From Kryptolebias marmoratus (taxonomy: Eukaryota; Chordata; Actinopteri; Cyprinodontiformes; Rivulidae): 64,000 nt of DNA. The stretch lies in the NCBI RefSeq assembly GCF_001649575.2, contig NC_051439.1:16812144-16876143 (forward strand). The letters are read 5' to 3'. A program made the position numbers and the translations under genes. Shown here piece by piece: positions 1 to 12,139 of this stretch. Position 1 is the first letter of the stretch; each line of letters starts with the position of its first letter. The notes under the pieces are model-generated. The model was not told the origin of the DNA. It ran no database searches and saw only the letters and a program-made list of their open reading frames with translations.

Positions 1-3000
1 CCACGCTGGGTGGAAATGGCTTAGAAGAGGGGATGTAATGTGGGCAGTATGTGTGGTGCTATTCATCAGGCTGAAGCAGAAGCCTGGATGTATCAAGCCT
101 CAAGGGGAATAAAGAAACCGTGGCAGATCAATCACAGCCAAGCAGGCATCCCTTTCCCACTCCTGACTGACATATCGTTTTATGGTGGCTTTGCCAGCAA
201 GGTTTGATCTCAACGACAGGCATGAGGCCCGCTGGGAAATGCCTGTGGAATTGACAAAGAGGGGTTAGAAGCACAAGTGAACACAAACGCTTCCAGCATC
301 CAGCTCATACTCACATCTAACTTCATATTTTGAGCATCTTTAATCTCCATCTAATATAGTATTTTTCTGCCTGGTTGATCACATTTTTATTATCTTGCAT
401 TGAGGTTGGGTATGATTTATGCTTCTCCTTGAGAAGCTAATCTCCCCCTCCCTTCTGGGGCTGAGCCTCACCTCAGTGCTCCTGTGAAACAAAAGCTTTG
501 ACAGACATTCAGTTTTATCTCCATCCTACTGTCAAAAGATGAAGCTCTCCCCTTCAAAACTTTAATTTAACTACCCTCAATATTTCCAATTGGGCTGAAG
601 CAGGGGGCTGTTTCTCTTCTATTTGCATGATGAGAATAAACACTGACCATCCATCCACTTCCAACCATATAAAGGCAGCAGGGCCGTGAGAGGCGCCAGT
701 CCAGGCCTGAATAGACCGCCTTAAGGTCAGTGCATATCCCACCAGCTGTTGCCTCACAGTACTCAATGGGCATTGTTGATGGATCTTTCTCATTCCCTCT
801 CTTTTTCTCTCCGGACATGAAGGAGTCCTGCGCTGGAATGTCACAGAGTTGTGTCAGAAGAGTGCGGACACATCACAGTTAGCATTCTCACCCTGTCCGC
901 CGTGCCATCCCTTGCTCTCTCTTTTCTTCCTGTGTCTCTCTGGTGGTCTGTCTGTCTCGCACACTCACCTTCTTCTTCTTTTCATCATCACAACAGACCA
1001 TCGGCATGACCTTAGATCCAGTTCACACAATATTATCCACTTGTTCATTATGAATCAGCTTGTGAAACTTAAATAAAAGCATAAATAATGTTTAGAGAGT
1101 AAGTCTGCCTTTTATTTCAGCAAATTAATTTAAACTTTAAGCAAAAGTTAGAGGTCAAAGCATAATGAAAGAATCAGTCAAATTTTAGTAAAAAAATCAA
1201 ATGAATTTATGCGTTTCATGGGTAAAAAGCTACAAATCTTTCTAGGAAAACACATCCCTACAAAAACCATTTCTACACTGATTTAAAGGATGTTATTTTT
1301 GTTGCAATTTAGCACATCATAACAATCGATTTTTATTTCTCATTGCTGATTTTTCCTTTAAAAAGAAGTAGAATTTTTTTTAAATAATAGTTTCTTAATT
1401 ATTACAGATAACAGTTACTGTTATTATAAAAAGGCCAACACAGATTAACAATTAATTTACATTCATATATTTATGTTATTCTTGACTTTTCATTGTAAAT
1501 CTTTATTTATTTTAAATGAGAGACAATTTAAGGTCGATTTTAGACACATATAAAACACCTAAAACCTAAACTTATTCTTTGCAGTTATTGTTTTTAGGAT
1601 GTCCACATGTAAAATTCCACTTTTACAACTATTATAGAATTGCAATAATATATTTTAAAATAAACAATTTTTACGAATTATTTCATTTATTTAATGTGGA
1701 TGGAAATATTATTTTATGTGTTTCATGTAAAGATTACATGTGAGATTATAGGCGATTTTATACCAAAAAACAACAAAACCTTTGTCATGTTTCTTTTAAT
1801 TTGTTAATTATTTGGCCTCTTAACACCACTAATATTAATCAGATCAAATGCAGTCATTTTTATTATTTCATCAGTAGATAAAGTCTAACAATAAACCTGC
1901 ATTTTGTTGTGCGCACATCCCTAATCACAAGTTAAATTAATTTTAAGAATAAAAAATAACGGATTACTGTAACAAAATGTGGCATTATTTTTTTGTAGAT
2001 CACGAAATATTTATAGTTTTTCTTTTCGTTTAAAGCGCAATTTGTTTTCTTAAAATTAGGCCCAAATTAATTTTAATCTGCAGCTTTCAGTTTTGTGATT
2101 GTTCTCCAAAGGCTAAAGTTATCCAAGTGAGTTGTGCAAAATATGATCATAATTATGGTGAATTGTTATATTTTTTTGTTTCCTGCGGGTAATAAAAAGG
2201 AGGCGCGTCCTGCAGATGTAGCCGGACTGTGCAGCCCGCTGTGGGACCATGATGGGTGGCTTTGGGTTCTGACTCTCTGGTCCCTTTAATAAACTGAGGG
2301 ACGACAGTTTGCCTTCCTAAGATTTGGGATTAGGAGCATTTCTGCTGAAAGAGGAGTTAAGTCGGGCTGGTGTGGACGCTCCCTCCCCTGCAAAAGGCTG
2401 AGACAGAATTACAGCTTGTTGGACCGGTGTCCCGCCGTCACCATGGAGACGGATCGACTTGGGTGTTCCAGTCCGCGGGCTGCAGCGCAGAGCCCAAAGG
2501 TGCGGCAACATCCTGCGTGTTTCTCCCTGAAATACCTTCACCTGGTTTAATAGATCAATCCAAACCCTTGTGAGTTTAAGAATCGAAAAGTCTTATTGGA
2601 CAAACTGGATGATTGTTTCCAAAACTCTGCTGCATTAACATAGCTGATCGTGGTGCCCAATTATCCTATAATAGCAATAATTATAAGAAGCATCAAACGT
2701 GATTTGTTTCCTATTTTTCTTTTTCGATAGGTCTATTTAAATGAGTTTAAAAAGCCTCATTGAGCTGACGCCCATGGGTGGATGAGTTTGTGGCTTACAG
2801 GATACTGAGTCATCCGTTAAAAACAGAGGCCCAAACTCGCCTGGGCATTAGAATGTCTCACTTCCTAAGATTGGTACAATTAGAGGCTATTTAAAGACAT
2901 AAAAGGAAAAAAGGGCAAATTGTTGTTGCAACACATTTCTCTTTAAAATTGTTGAACTAAAACGGGGAATTATGCATGTCAGAAACATCCTATTTTTTTT

Positions 3001-3466
3001 CTTTTTTAAGCATGCAACAGATTTGATCCAATCAGGGTTCTATTTGTAGGTCCGACTGAATGCCAAAGATGCGCCTGCATTGTGTCTCTGTGAGAAAGGA
3101 GGTCCGACTTCCATGCAGGCCCCTAATCAAGAAATATGCAAATTCGGCCTGAAGAAATGCAGCGAAAATCAGGTTAACGGACCTCGAAAAGGAGCAAGAA
3201 GCGCACGAACATCTTTTCTTTCAGTTGCTATAACAACACACGCGCTCGTCTCCGATGGCGCAGGTCAGCAGCGGCTGCAGAGGAATCCTCCTGGATGGGA
3301 AAAAAGGCTTGAGTAAAGTTAGGAGATGTGTCGTGGCCTCTGAGCAGAGCAGCCTGGCAGACTGAGGCTGGTTACCTTAGAGCCGGCTCAGATCCAAAAC
3401 ATTATCCCCATCTTCTGATGCGCAAAACCGAAATGATAACCCCCACCCAAAGGGCTGGAGAGAGCC

Positions 3467-3531
<65 letters not shown>
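3467..3531. repeat. (ATT)n microsatellite
   Basis: About 21 perfect copies of a trinucleotide ATT unit. It creates artificial poly-Leu and poly-Ile reading frames on the two strands, which are not genes. Confidence 0.95.
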
Positions 3532-4828
3532 GATGTGTTTTATTCGTTGTATTATTTCCCGAAAAGCTTGTCATGAGCCTCACTTTTACGCAGTAACAGC
3601 ACTTTTTTTCTTAATTTACTTTGCAGACAGAGCTTTTTCAAGCAAAATTTCATTATCACTCATTAAAACAGTACCTTAATAAAATAAAACACAGATAAAT
3701 CGATCACTCGAACTGCGTCATAAATGCAGAAGTGTGATTTCAGGGGCTGCAGAAAGGCTCGCTCTCCTGCCATATGTGAAACAACAAATCAATCAGGCGC
3801 ACAATGAGGGGGGGAAAAATCCAGCAGCACGACTTCTTGTGCACATTGAGCATCATCTGTCTCGGAATGAGTGCAGACATCCGAATCGAGCCTGTTCCCA
3901 CGTTTGAAACTGCATTTAGTTTTCAAAATGAAGCTACACAACGGTTAGTTAGTGCTTTAAAAAACGGATATTCAAGAAATAAATTCTAACAATGAATCTC
4001 TTCTGCCTGTGACACCCTTTTTTCTTTTTTTTCTAGCAGTGCACCAGCGTCATTCCATCTATACAACTCCAGGAACTCTATCACACAACCTGCAGATCCT
4101 CTCAGCTTTGCGCCACCCTGTCGCGAAATCCAATACATCTGCTTTCCCATGAATTCAGGATATCAGCCTCTGCCCCCCTCGTGCATGCACCGTGAATTCC
4201 CTTTAAATTATTGCACCTTCCAAGGAGGGAAAGGGGGGAAAACGCGCACACACGCACAAGTTTAAGAAATGGAACATTTTGTTATAATCAAAGCTTCATA
4301 CCTGTGTAAAATAGCCGGTGCCTGTTGTTGGCAAGCTTCACAGAAGCTCATTGTAGGAGCTTGCCTTCTGCCTTCTGCAAAGGGCTCCAGACATCAGAGC
4401 ATTTATTTGAGCTCAAACTCTGTCACTGTTGACTTTAGCACAAAGCAAAGATTTCACTGCCACGCTAGTTAAAAAAATGATTATTTTACAGAGATATCGA
4501 TCAGTGTGCTATAAAAAAATCAGCTTAGCATTATATGTCTAAAATGAATAGAACCAAATTTAATGTCTGTGTAAATTTACAGAGCTGTGGCGTCCTATTC
4601 AAAGTTTACACTTGTGCAATTTGGTTTGTGTGTGTACTCTTCCTATATGTGGGCATAGCCTCCACTCCATTGTTTACTGCCTTTGTTTATTCGCAGATCA
4701 CGCTGTTTAAAGTGCGATCTGCAAAGAGGGTCTGGAGAATAAACGCACACTTTTGGCCCTACGTGTTCAGAAGTCGAAGGGGTGTCGTTTGGTTGGAAAG
4801 GGAGCAGAAACGTCCTGCAAACTGTGCT

Positions 4829-4829
4829 N
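4829..4829. other. Isolated N, assembly join
   Basis: Single ambiguous base in the foxa2 3' flank. Unlike the Ns at 6462 and 10553, I see no repeated sequence on its two sides, so the size of any missing or overlapping DNA is unknown. Confidence 0.7.
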
Positions 4830-5751
4830 CCTTTCTCCCCCTCATCCCCCTTCCCCGGCCTTGGATGACAACTAGAGTCTGTCTTATCTAACAAAAAGGG
4901 AGGGTCCAGCTACTTTAAAAGTAGGGAGCGGACAATGGACCCCCAGATTGCGAGGAGAAGAAGTTAGAGCATCACATTCAGGGCGGCTCTGTTCCCAAAT
5001 CAGCCCCCTTTCCAGCAACTATTCTCCTGCGCTGCGGGAGGCTGTTTTATGGGACAATGCCACTTAATCTCATCCACTGATCTGAACTGTGTTTGTGTGT
5101 GAAACAGGGAGAAATACAATGTTTATGTGTGGATGAGTGGCAGGCACGGATGGGGATTGATTGACACGACTGTGACTGTATTTGTTAAAACTGAAGCTCT
5201 GCTTGTTTCTTATCATCACACCAACTTTGAAACAATTTTGCAGAAGCGGAATGTGTGCGAGATTACATGCAATATTCTGTATGATTAGACTGCACAGTGA
5301 TAATTACTGCAGATGATATCCAAATAAAGATTTATTTATTTATTCTTTTGGTTTGTTTCCTTTTCTCAAATCATTCTCGGTGTAGTTTCCTTGTGCTTTA
5401 TATCACTTTAGATCCAAAATATTACAAAAATGTAAATGCAGATTACTTCCTCCCCTCCCCTATCAATATCTCCATTTCTGTTTGGAATTAATGAGCATAT
5501 ATTTGTTTTGTTTGCATTCCCTGAGAGACAAATTAGGAGCATTGTTCTCGGTTTTATCCAGCAAAGCTATTAATCCCCAACTGAAAGTATGGGCCTTAAT
5601 AGAAAAGCACGTGAGTAAAAATAAATTCCATAATTTAGAAATGAATTAAATGTTCACACTCATTGTTGGCCCCTATAATTGAACAAATTTCCACCGAGGT
5701 AAAACGAATTCATTTGTGCTTTAAATTCAACAATTTCTGCTTTTAACTTGT

Positions 5752-5757
5752 TTTATT
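5752..5757 (-). terminator. Candidate foxa2 polyadenylation signal
   Basis: AATAAA on the minus strand about 950 bp past the foxa2 stop; a 3' UTR near 1 kb would be reasonable for FOXA2. The window is AT-rich, so this hexamer is only weak evidence, and about 300 bp of the apparent distance is the duplicated assembly segment. Confidence 0.25.
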
Positions 5758-5857
5758 TATTCAAATTAAATTATTTTCTGCTGTTGTTTTGAAATAATAA
5801 AGTGTGCATTTATGGCGACATATGTAGCTCAAACTTCATTTTTGTTGTGGAATCTAT

Positions 5858-5874
5858 ACTACTACTACTACTAC

Positions 5875-5938
<64 letters not shown>
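5858..5938. repeat. (ACT)n/(AAT)n compound microsatellite
   Basis: Five to six ACT units run into about 21 AAT/TAA units; the run is perfect apart from the unit switch. A smaller AAT cluster follows at 5955-5968. Confidence 0.95.
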
Positions 5939-5939
<1 letters not shown>

Positions 5940-6163
5940 TACGTACACGTTCATAATAATAATAATAAAACACCATGCTTTTCAAAAAACAAACCAATAA
6001 CACTTTAATATAGATTCTGTTCTTGTCACTACAAGAAATACACATATACAAGCCATAAATAGGAATTACACAAATGATTGAAGAAATCCTGCGACGCGTT
6101 TAAAGTCATTTAGGAATCCCGTTATGCGGAAGTAAGCTATCTTACAGCGAGTGTGTCTTTGGG

Positions 6164-6760
6164 GTCCATTCCTTGTCACATTGTTATTATTATCATCATG
6201 ATTTTTATCATCAACATCCTTTCTCAAAATAATTAGGCTACTAACAAACTTGACAACTAAAACGGTGGGAAACGTCCAAAATATCATATTGTACACAAAG
6301 TCTCTATTTTTTTTTTGTTTGCTTCACGTGTTTGTTTGCTTTTTTTTTTTTTTTTTTTTTTTGTTGTTTTTTTTACAAATATACAAACAGGAAGAAAGTC
6401 CACATTTCAAGTTTATGAGGAGTTCATGATTGGCCTCGAATAGACGCCTTGGTAGTAGGATNGTCCATTCCTTGTCACATTGTTATTATTATCATCATGA
6501 TTTTTATCATCAACATCCTTTCTCAAAATAATTAGGCTACTAACAAACTTGACAACTACTTTAGTGGGAAACGTCCAAAATATCATATTGTACACAAAGT
6601 CTCTTTTTTTTTTTTGTTTTCTTCACGTGTTTGTTTGCTTTTTTTTTTTTTTTTTTTTTTGCTTTTTTTTTTTACAAATATACAAACAGGAAGAAAGTCC
6701 ACATTTCAAGTTTATGAGGAGTTCATGATTGGCCTCGAATAGACGCCTTGGTAGTAGGAT
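6164..6760. repeat. Direct duplication flanking an N: probable unmerged contig overlap
   Basis: 6164-6461 and 6463-6760 are nearly identical 298-base direct copies separated by one N at 6462. Both begin gtccattccttgtcacat and end ggtagtaggat. The left copy stops inside the foxa2 coding sequence, exactly where the right copy runs on into the exon. Differences are limited to a few bases and homopolymer lengths. This pattern fits two contig ends covering the same DNA joined without merging, rather than a genomic tandem duplication. Confidence 0.85.
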
Positions 6761-7887
6761 GTGTCGGGTATAGACGCAGAATCCAGACCGGGTTTGCCCG
6801 CCATGGAGCCCATAGAAAGCGCCCCGGCCATCGGGGAGCCGTAGCCAGAGTAGTGCATCACCTGCTCGTAAGTCTTTAGGTCCATTTTGTGGTGCTGCTG
6901 CTCCGAGGACATGAGGTTGTTGATGGAGAACGGGTGGTTGAACGAGTAGTGGTGCTCCGGCTTCAGGTGCGCTTCGTGCGCCAGGACCGAGTGGTGCTGG
7001 GACATGAGGTGCTGCCCCTGCGACACCGGGGAGGTGGCGGTGTGCTCCGGGCTCAGGGCCTGGCTCGCCTTCATGTCCGACAGGGACCGCTTATGGTCCG
7101 CGGAGGACGAGTTGGAGTGCGGGGACTCGTTGCCGTTGCAGCTCTCCGAGCTGGAGTTGGACGAGCCGCCGTCGCCTCCCTTGCGCCCGGAGTCCTTCAG
7201 CGTCACCTTCTTCTCGCACTTGAAGCGCTTCTGCCGCCTCAGGTAGCAGCCGTTCTCGAACATGTTCCCGGAGTCCGGGTGGAGAGTCCAAAACGAGCCT
7301 TTCCCGGGTTTATCCGGCGACCTGGGCACTTTGAGGAAACAGTCATTAAACGACAGAGAGTGGCGGATGGAGTTCTGCCAGCGCTGCTGGTTCTGTCGGT
7401 AAAAGGGGAACAGGTCCATTATCCACTGGTAGATCTCGGCCAGCGTCAGCATCTTACTGGGAGACTGCTGGATGGCCATGGTGATGAGGGAAATGTAGGA
7501 ATACGGAGGTTTGGCGTGCGTGTAGCTCCTGCGGTAAGTCTTGGGGTCTCTGGATCTGTTGATGTTGGACTGTCCGTAAATGGGGCTCATGGCGTTCATG
7601 TTGGTGTAGGACGTGAGGGCGTTCATGGACGCCGGCTGCGCCGTCATGGGGCTCATGCTGGGGCTCAGGGCTGCGCTCATGGCAGTCATGCCTGCGCCCA
7701 TGCCGTTCATGGCTCCGGTGCACGGGGACATGCTGGTCATGGAGGGGCTCATGCCCGTGTTGACGTACGACATGTTCATGGAGTTGGCCGTCATGTTGGC
7801 CGTGGTGCTCATGCCGGACATGCTCATGTAGGTATTCATGGAGTTCATTCCCAGGCCTGTGTTCATGTTGCCAACCGAAGTGTAACA
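6712..7887 (-). CDS. foxa2: foxa2 coding exon 2 with forkhead domain
   Basis: Terminal coding exon of 391 codons. The open frame continues upstream to 7938, but the acceptor AG at 7888-7889, behind a C/T-rich tract, sets the exon edge at the TGT codon of CYTSVGNMN, matching the family's GYSSVSNMN. Forkhead DNA-binding residues in [11 protein letters not shown] are intact. The G+C content is clearly above that of the flanks, as usual for vertebrate FOXA exons. Confidence 0.96.
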   Translation of the reverse strand, partial: CYTSVGNMNTGLGMNSMNTYMSMSGMSTTANMTANSMNMSYVNTGMSPSMTSMSPCTGAMNGMGAGMTAMSAALSPSMSPMTAQPASMNALTSYTNMNAMSPIYGQSNINRSRDPKTYRRSYTHAKPPYSYISLITMAIQQSPSKMLTLAEIYQWIMDLFPFYRQNQQRWQNSIRHSLSFNDCFLKVPRSPDKPGKGSFWTLHPDSGNMFENGCYLRRQKRFKCEKKVTLKDSGRKGGDGGSSNSSSESCNGNESPHSNSSSADHKRSLSDMKASQALSPEHTATSPVSQGQHLMSQHHSVLAHEAHLKPEHHYSFNHPFSINNLMSSEQQHHKMDLKTYEQVMHYSGYGSPMAGALSMGSMAGKPGLDSASIPDTSYYQGVYSRPIMNSS

Positions 7888-8498
7888 CTGCCAGTGAGGA
7901 GGGGGAAGAATGCATTCATGAGTGAAGAAATACAGCAATAATTCCTACACACATTAGTCTTAATTCAAACCCCGAAATTATTTCCATAAATAATAATAAA
8001 AAAGATTAAAATGATTTTAAAGCATGTATTCTTAGATAAATATGATGTATTAGTAGAATATTATTGTTATAGCGGAAGAAAATGCGTAAATCTGCCACTA
8101 AATGCGCCCAGTAAGCCAGCGCTCCCGCAAACAGCGACAACATGCACCGATCTCCCCCTAAACCAAACACGACAGGTGTTTATTGAGTGTAACAAAAAGG
8201 GGTGGAAAAATAAAACAATCTGATTTAATATCCGAGTGAAAAGTTCCCCCCACTACATGTCAAGCAACTTTGTTAGGATAGCGCGCTGCGTGGAGATGGG
8301 GGAGGATTTGGAGGCGCCTCAAGTCAATATTTGATCACAAAGTTAATATTATCTCAGGGCTAATATTGAGTTGTATAAAATGGGATCGGCTTTAGACGGG
8401 GAAAAGAAATATATATTTAAGGTACCCACCTCGGGCTCTCCGTAGTAGGTGCTCCAGTCGGTGTGTTCGTGTCCTTCCATTTTAACTGCTCCAAGCAT
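6712..8498 (-). CDS. foxa2: Forkhead box protein A2 (HNF-3beta), complete, 2 coding exons
   Basis: Pioneer transcription factor that binds forkhead sites in nucleosomal DNA and specifies endoderm, floor plate and notochord; nuclear. Coding exons are 8430-8498 (23 codons, beginning [11 protein letters not shown] as in FOXA2) and 6712-7887 (391 codons plus TAA), joined in phase 0 by a GT-AG intron (donor GAG/gtgggt, acceptor ggcag), giving 414 aa. A Met/Ser/Asn/Thr-rich N-terminal activation region precedes the forkhead domain at about residues 147-250 ([39 protein letters not shown]). Next come a Ser/Asn-rich linker, conserved region [16 protein letters not shown] and the C-terminal end [30 protein letters not shown] and the C-terminus match FOXA2 rather than FOXA1 or FOXA3. 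The start is fixed by the family's conserved first exon. The stop-proximal sequence is repeated just downstream next to an N, an assembly artefact. Confidence 0.97.
8430..8498 (-). CDS. foxa2: foxa2 coding exon 1
   Basis: Short first coding exon of 23 codons ([23 protein letters not shown]), too small to stand out as an open frame. It ends at a GAG codon followed by donor gtgggt. Its sequence closely resembles the N-terminus of vertebrate FOXA2, including the second methionine in VKMEGHE. Confidence 0.95.
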
Positions 8499-9010
8499 CA
8501 TGGAGGACTTTCACAAAGCGTTTCCCAGCAGAGGAAAAGCCAAAAGTCTCTCTAATAGCAGGTGACTGGGGACCACTGAGCGGGTTCGGGTCGTCGGTGT
8601 GTCCCCTTCGTCGAGGACTGGTGCATGTGTGTCCTAACGGAGGCAGCCGTGATGCGCCTGTCAGTGACTGGAGTCCAAATGACGCGCCGTGCTGCTTGTT
8701 AACGCTGTGATATAGCTCTGTGCGCCAGGCAAGCCTCCAATCCCTACTTCTACGCCTTGGGCCCTATTTGAATAATCTCCTCGCACCTAGGCGTGAGACT
8801 CCTCAAGCTTCTCTCTCCCCCCTCCTCCTCCCCCTCCTCTTCCTCCACCTCCACCACCCCAATTGTACACCTGCGCTTCCTGAAAAGAACAGTTTCATAT
8901 GAAAAGCTTCATTATAAACTAATCTTATTGTAGGGGGTGACTATAAAAAGGAATGTTTGGCACCCTCCAACGCACATTACGCACATCCTCCAACGAGCTC
9001 ATTCCACTTC
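8499..9010 (-). promoter_or_regulatory. foxa2 5' UTR and proximal promoter region
   Basis: Sequence immediately upstream of the foxa2 start codon (minus strand) contains several CpGs between 8,280 and 8,720, then a C/T-rich tract near 8,805-8,860. I see no convincing TATA box in the right orientation, so the transcription start is not placed. An extra non-coding 5' exon is possible but not demonstrated. Confidence 0.45.
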
Positions 9011-9849
9011 AGCGAATCATATCCAATTTTTAGGTGTTGTGTTTAAGGAATTGATCTTATTTTTTGCTTCTAATTCTTGACTATTTTAGAGAAGAAAGAA
9101 CATGAAGACATCAGATAAAAGTTGATCTATCAGAAGGCAGAAGAAGACTCATAAAGGAATTATTTTAGGAAAATTTAAATGTTATTTAAAAGTTAGAAAA
9201 GGCAAGAAATGTTTTCTAATTTACCTTAAAGTGTAAATATGGAGGATAATACAAATTACAAAGCAGATGAGATTCTGCATAAATCTGCTTATAGGTTCCT
9301 CGCACAACACTGTTAGTCATTTAAAATTAATTCAACATTTACTGAGAAACTAAAAAAAGCAAAAATAAATACTTTTATAGTACTTTATGCCCGTTGTTTT
9401 GTTGTAATATTAATGAATGTGCTGTTTCCCAAAATATTTTTACGTAAATTTCCTAAAACATTTAAGATTTTAACCTGATTTTTCAACCCGAATGACTGAA
9501 TTACTGTTTCTAAATTTTTAATTAGGCTTATATTTGCCATGGCACAGCTTCAGAGCGCCCTCTCTCGGACATCACCTCTAACTGTCTGTAAATGTTTCAC
9601 ATGAGCCAGTTTTTTTTTTAACAATTTTAGGTCGGTTTTTATTTCTACCATATAATAGATGGAAAAACAAAAATAAAAACATTGTGTCTAATAAACAAAA
9701 GCACAACCTTATCACAATTCAAACTTCTCTGTCCAACTTTTATTTCCTGATCAGGAAAAAAATAATTTCATATAATTTAACTGCACTTCTCATTTTTTTG
9801 TTAATGTTGGTTTTTACTGTCGCTCGTTAAATACTAGAAGTTTACCCAA

Positions 9850-10350
9850 CGTGTTAATCTTCTGTCAAAAGGTTTGGAGAGGCCCGGAGTGTTAAAGGGC
9901 CCCTCTAATTCCCACACAAGCCGTACAGTATTTGTATGAAACAAACATCAAGGTGAGGCTGCAGAGCGGCGTCAGCCACGTGTCGCTGCTTGGACATCTA
10001 TTTGACTGCATATTTACGCAGGAGCATAACTATCAGTATAGAGCCCCATTAGTAAAGGCGAGTAAACCTGTCGTGTTGACGAGGGACCAACACAGTCTGC
10101 TTAACTTGGAAATGAGATCATGAGAAAAAAGCTCTCTGTGTTTGAGGATTTGGGATTGCACCGACGGAGAGGCTGGAGATGCGCAAAATCTGCGCTCCCT
10201 CGGCCTGACTCAGGCAGCTTCGAGCTTTAAAAGCACAATACGTGTGTTGCTTTTCTCATCTCAGTTTTTACACGGCCTTTCTGCAATTTCACGTGCAAAT
10301 ATTTAGACATAAAGGCAGGAGTATTGCATGAGGCCTTAATAAAAGTAGAC
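9850..10350. promoter_or_regulatory. Candidate foxa2 upstream regulatory patch
   Basis: A block of balanced composition (E-box CACGTG near 9,977, many CpGs) stands out between AT-rich neighbours about 1.4 kb upstream of foxa2. No coding potential was recognised. Conservation cannot be tested here, so a regulatory role is inference from composition and position. Confidence 0.3.
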
Positions 10351-10394
10351 CGAGCAATAAAATATTTGCCTGTGTTTAAATAAATTATAACCTT

Positions 10395-10712
10395 TTAAAT
10401 CGATGTAAATCATTTCGTTACATAAATGCGTTAAAGGTCACGTATGTGCACGCAGGAACTCACATACTCACATACTCACATGTTTGCTCGTGTTACACAA
10501 CCAAGAAAAAAAAAAGGGGAAAACATTTTCACTGACCTCAGCTGTTTATATTNTTAAATCGATGTAAATCATTTCGTTACATAAATGCGTTAAAGGTCAC
10601 GTATGTGCACGCAGGAACTCACATACTCACATACTCACATGTTTGCTCGGGGGGGGTTGACAAGAAAAATAAAAAGGGAAAACATTTTCACTGACCTCAG
10701 CTGTTTATATTT
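10395..10712. repeat. Second N-flanking direct duplication: probable unmerged contig overlap
   Basis: 10395-10552 and 10554-10712 are near-identical copies of about 158 bases around the N at 10553. Both begin ttaaatcgatgtaaatcatt and end gctgtttatatt. A short stretch differs (gtgttacacaacc against ggggggggttgac) next to an A-rich run, as expected from low-quality contig ends. Confidence 0.85.
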
Positions 10713-12139
10713 AGCTGCAGTAAATGGCTCAACAGTAAGAAAAAATCTTTTTTAAAAATGCAGACAAAATGCTAATTGTAAAATAATTACAATAAACAAT
10801 CCATGACCTTTGTTCCTGAATGAAAAGTTAGTTAATTCCATGGTTAATCATCAACCTGCTGAAGTCCTCTCACAGTTGAAGGTCACATTTTGGATTTAGT
10901 CAAAAACAAAATCCTCATATGACCTTCCTCTTTCCCACTCCTTTAATTTCTTCTTTTTTATTTTAATTTTTTTGTTGTTTTGCTTGCTCTGTAATGCATG
11001 TTTGCTTATAAATTAGTCTTCTCACAACAGTTACCGAACTGATGAACCTTTGGCACAAACAAACTGAGCAAACATCTTTTCTGGGTTGGAAACATCAGTC
11101 AGTGTTTGTTACTGAGGTTGTATTTCATGGCTTGTTGATGCAATCAAATTTCCAGTAGCAAAATTTATTATTTTTTTTTTATTTTATGTTGATTTTATTT
11201 AAACTAGGAAAACAAAAAACAGTAAATAAACAGACAAGAAGGTGCAAATGGGTGATCACCATGAGTGATCACCAAAAGGTGAAATGTAAAATTTAAGCAG
11301 TGATGCCATCTGTGTGTTAAAGCTTAAGTTTTAATAGTGTTGAAAGTACAGTAACTTCCTTTACCTTTATGATTGAATTTAAAATGTTTTGTCAAATTCC
11401 ATAGATTCAAATGATAAATCCATTAATGTATAAGTCTGATTTTAGGTCATAAAACATTAATTTACAGTTATGAAGCTGACACCAACTGATTGAAATGCAA
11501 ACCCAAATTTTGGGGGTTTGTTTTATTGCAGAAAAAAGGAGTGTTTTGGTTTTAATTTTAGAAGGGATTGCTCAGAAACGATCTCCAAAATCCTATTGAC
11601 TTTATCATCATTTGAACCACTTCTTATTATGAAAGCAGGAAAACAGCATTGGGCTCATAATAAAGGTTTCAATCTCTTAAATTTGGAGACAAATGTAAAC
11701 AATCTAGCTTTGGATTTTTTTTTATCACAGTTGATTTTATTCTACAACATGGAACCAAAGAAATATGGTAAATCCTTTCAACAACTTATTGATTCTAGTG
11801 CAATGATTGACAACCTTCTTGCATCATGCTATATGTTTGTCTTTCTATTGCATGTTGGAAGAAAAACAAAAAACAGAATGTCCTTTACTTGCACTAAAAA
11901 GAATGACTTAAAACCTCCAGTCATTGTTTTCAACAATGAAGGTGCCAGTAATTGAAGTGCAACCTGATTTTCTTGCTAGATTTGCAACTTTCCTGATCAG
12001 TTAGTTTCCATAATGATCGGTGTTACATTTTACACATTAAGATGTCGTTACTTTACTGGTCCTGACAAAAGAAAGTTTATTGAATGAGTTAGACAAGTGA
12101 AAGCATAACACCTACATGTGCAAGACCCTAAAATGACAC

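Larger units (their letters stand above)
1..5751. other. Non-coding 3' flank of foxa2
   Basis: No exon with a recognisable protein family or splice structure was found. About 1,080-2,200 is strongly AT-rich. Patches near 420-980, 2,220-2,560, 3,080-3,430, 4,020-4,240 and 4,900-5,080 are more complex and could hold regulatory elements, but nothing in the sequence alone proves it. Confidence 0.6.

Noticed and set aside
3328..5998. Poly-Leu and poly-Ile open frames
   Set aside because: Produced by the ATT/AAT microsatellites, not genes.
6413..6595. Second foxa2-like C-terminal fragment or pseudogene
   Set aside because: It lies in an N-flanked copy identical in content to the true 3' end, so it is an assembly artefact.
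6889..7941. 350-codon open frame opposite foxa2
   Set aside because: It is the antisense shadow of the G+C-rich foxa2 exon, with Val/Arg/His-rich composition and no family resemblance.
6712..8498. Assignment as foxa1
   Set aside because: [33 protein letters not shown] and [17 protein letters not shown] are FOXA2-type; FOXA1 has different residues at these places.
11518..11955. 145-codon open frame in AT-rich intergenic DNA
   Set aside because: Long for the local composition, but there is no recognised domain, no promoter or splice context and ordinary AT-driven amino-acid use. Treated as chance unless transcripts appear.
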